Assembly: GCA_964017065.1 (NCBI GenBank)
Contig: OZ024786.1
Coordinates: 12,024,502 to 12,088,501 of the forward strand
DNA length: 64,000 nucleotides
Origin: Haliclona indistincta
Taxonomy: Eukaryota; Porifera; Demospongiae; Haplosclerida; Chalinidae
Reading direction: 5' to 3'
Shown here piece by piece: positions 62,030-64,000 of the stretch. Numbering within the stretch: the stretch's first letter is position 1; the number at the start of each line of letters is the position of its first letter. A model generated the notes under the pieces. It did not search any database, was not told the origin of the DNA, and saw nothing but the letters and a program-made list of their open reading frames with translations. The position numbers and the translations under genes were made by a program.

Positions 62030-64000
62030 AGCCATGGTGTACTAATAATAATAACTAATTATTCTAATGCACAATGCTTCATGCTGTCATATCCATGCAA
62101 AGTTCACATAGCTACATTGTAGAAACTTGCTACTTCCTGGACTTGTAATGATTCCATATTATGTTCCGGTGATGAAGCAATGAAATTGGCATCTCTTCTC
62201 TGTATAGACTCTTGGTTCTAAATACTTAGACCGGCATAGAAACACCAAGTAACGTGACTTCCTGTGAGGTTTGCACATGAGATAATCACACAAATTGTGC
62301 TTGCAATCTATGTAGTCTCCACTCTTGTATCTTGTTGTCACCTCATGGTCTCCACTAGTAGTCTAGGCATAATATACAACGCTTTCTCGCATGGAAACAT
62401 CATAATTTTTTTTATACTCATAATGAAATCTAACTTAAGCTACTTGTATTGATATCACAAATAAATTCACAGCTTTATAACTTAAAAACTTTTTACAACG
62501 TAAAATTTTTGAAATGATCACACTTAAATTAATTTAAATGGGTTAAAATTCGTTGCTCCAATGTAAAATGTATGTGGATTATGCAAAATTTTAAGGGCAC
62601 CCACAAAATTTTATAAAACTAGCAGTTACACATATCCTGGTATCGGCTCTTGTTGGTTTACCGTGCGTCCCTAATAGAACACCACACCTACAGTTCAAAT
62701 AAGTACTGTACTTATAGTGTACAAAAAGAAGCCAAGTTACAACAACACGAATACATTACTTATTGAGTAAGACAGCTGGCTAGCTGAAGACCATTAAGCA
62801 AATGTTAAGTAATGCACAATATGAAAAATGTCATTATCACAGAATACCACTTATAAATACAGCATAAATTAACATGTACTCATTGAGTACTTACCCATAC
62901 ACTACTACTATATGGATGCTATGGAACCTGACTCAAAACTTCCTATTGATTCCCAGACTTACCTCAATTGGTCATGCCTTAATTAGTATGGTACGCAAGT
63001 GCATGGATTCGTAAGCATGCATAGTAGGGTTTCTGGTTTACAGTACATTCAGGAAATTGCTCACGACAACCATTAGCATAAGATGAGTTCATGGTCTTAG
63101 AAGGAAAATATACACAATTCAAAAATTTGAAAGGTCAGTCAGCCAGAGGTGTTCTTAGATAGTCTTTTATTCAACTTAAACATATTCATGTACTTAAATA
63201 ATGACTGTAACAAAAGCTTATGGATTACGGAGGGCACTATAATCTTACATAACTAGCAGCTACAATGTATACACACATACGCAGTAGTTACTGTACATGT
63301 ACATAGAACACTCACCAATAAAAACATGCAGTTCAGTTGGTTTACAGTGTACAACAAGAAGCCAAGTCAAACAGCATGAACAATTTAACTGCATAGCTTA
63401 CTGAGTAAGACTGGTAGCTAGCTGAAGACTATTAACCAGGCTAGGTGAACAACCGAATAAATAATGCATACTATGAAAAATGTCAGTATCACATGCAGAA
63501 CTGCATCACTTATCAATACAGCATATACATGCACTCGTTGAGTACTCACACGTCCACTACTACTATGCTATGGAATCTGATTCAAAACTTGCTATTGATT
63601 CCCATAGATGACCAGTTGGTCATCCCATGTGAGAAATATGGTTCACATGTGAAAGATGTACTATCAAATTACAATGCTGACACTAATTGACATATAATTA
63701 TATGCATGGATTCACAAGTATAAGTATAGGGATTCTGTTTAGTAGTACATACAGGAAATTGCACACAATAATCCTTAGCTCAAGAGTTTATGTACTTGGA
63801 CCAAAGCTAAAGGAAAAGAATACAATTCTAATGTCAGCTAGACAGCCTTTGATTTACTTAATGACCACAACAAAGCTGGTTGCTGCAAGTGTACAAGCAT
63901 GAGGTCGTTTGCACCAGAGCTTAGTGCCAGCATAATTTACATAAACACTGTGAACTTTTACGAAAAGAATGAACCTAGTGTATCAGATTTGCTCACTATG
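62030..64000. repeat. Upstream flank of gene E with diverged tandem duplication
   Basis: No gene seen. Sequence around 62,700-63,180 is repeated at about 63,330-63,830 with moderate divergence (AAGAAGCCAAGT, GAGTAAGAC, TAGCTGAAGAC, GCATGGATTC, AGGAAATTGC.CAC), spaced about 630-700 bp. Confidence 0.6.

Overview
The window looks like nuclear DNA of a sponge (most likely a demosponge). Evidence is indirect: AT-rich sequence with GT-AG introns, a large SRCR receptor gene built from many two-exon modules, a second gene combining SRCR with somatomedin-B-like modules, several families of small inverted-repeat elements, tRNA-derived SINE-like pieces and LINE remnants. Species cannot be fixed from the sequence alone.

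Layout. (1) 1-10,219, + strand: the 3' part of a many-exon gene encoding at least eleven SRCR domains, one transmembrane helix and a short tail with an NPLY motif; its 5' end lies left of the window. (2) 11,657-14,415, + strand: the 5' part of a second secreted or membrane SRCR gene (signal peptide, SRCR, SMB, SRCR, SRCR, SMB, start of another module), cut by a 23-N assembly gap. (3) 14,439-17,500: repeat-rich spacer with foldback elements, a decayed retroelement fragment and an inverted 3'-end fragment of the neighbouring receptor. (4) 17,718-61,955, - strand: a tandem array of five intronless genes of about 1,255-1,277 codons (called A to E here from left to right). Each encodes a signal peptide, an ectodomain of about 800 residues with Pmp-like right-handed beta-helix repeats, a Cys-rich neck, eight or nine membrane segments and a cytoplasmic tail ending in a conserved acidic-dileucine motif. 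(5) 61,956-64,000: upstream flank of gene E with a diverged tandem duplication.

The array has grown by duplication of gene-plus-flank blocks. Block 33,673-40,440 (gene C) and block 48,188-55,095 (gene D) are colinear paralogues. Comparing them gives natural empty sites that date and delimit mobile insertions: a 56-bp perfect palindrome with a 9-bp target duplication, nested inverted-repeat elements and a 5'-truncated LINE. Gene-less copies of the upstream flank lie at about 31,180-32,330, 42,410-43,990 and 43,990-45,350. Genes A and E (outer) resemble each other more than B, C and D (inner), so the inner members look like the younger expansion.

How the genes may work together is inference. 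Both loci encode cell-surface proteins with large, repeat-based, disulfide-rich or beta-helical ectodomains, present in multiple copies. This is the kind of arrangement expected of recognition receptors (microbial sensing, self/non-self, adhesion). The five-member beta-helix receptor array is the best candidate for an undescribed system here; no function is demonstrated by the sequence.
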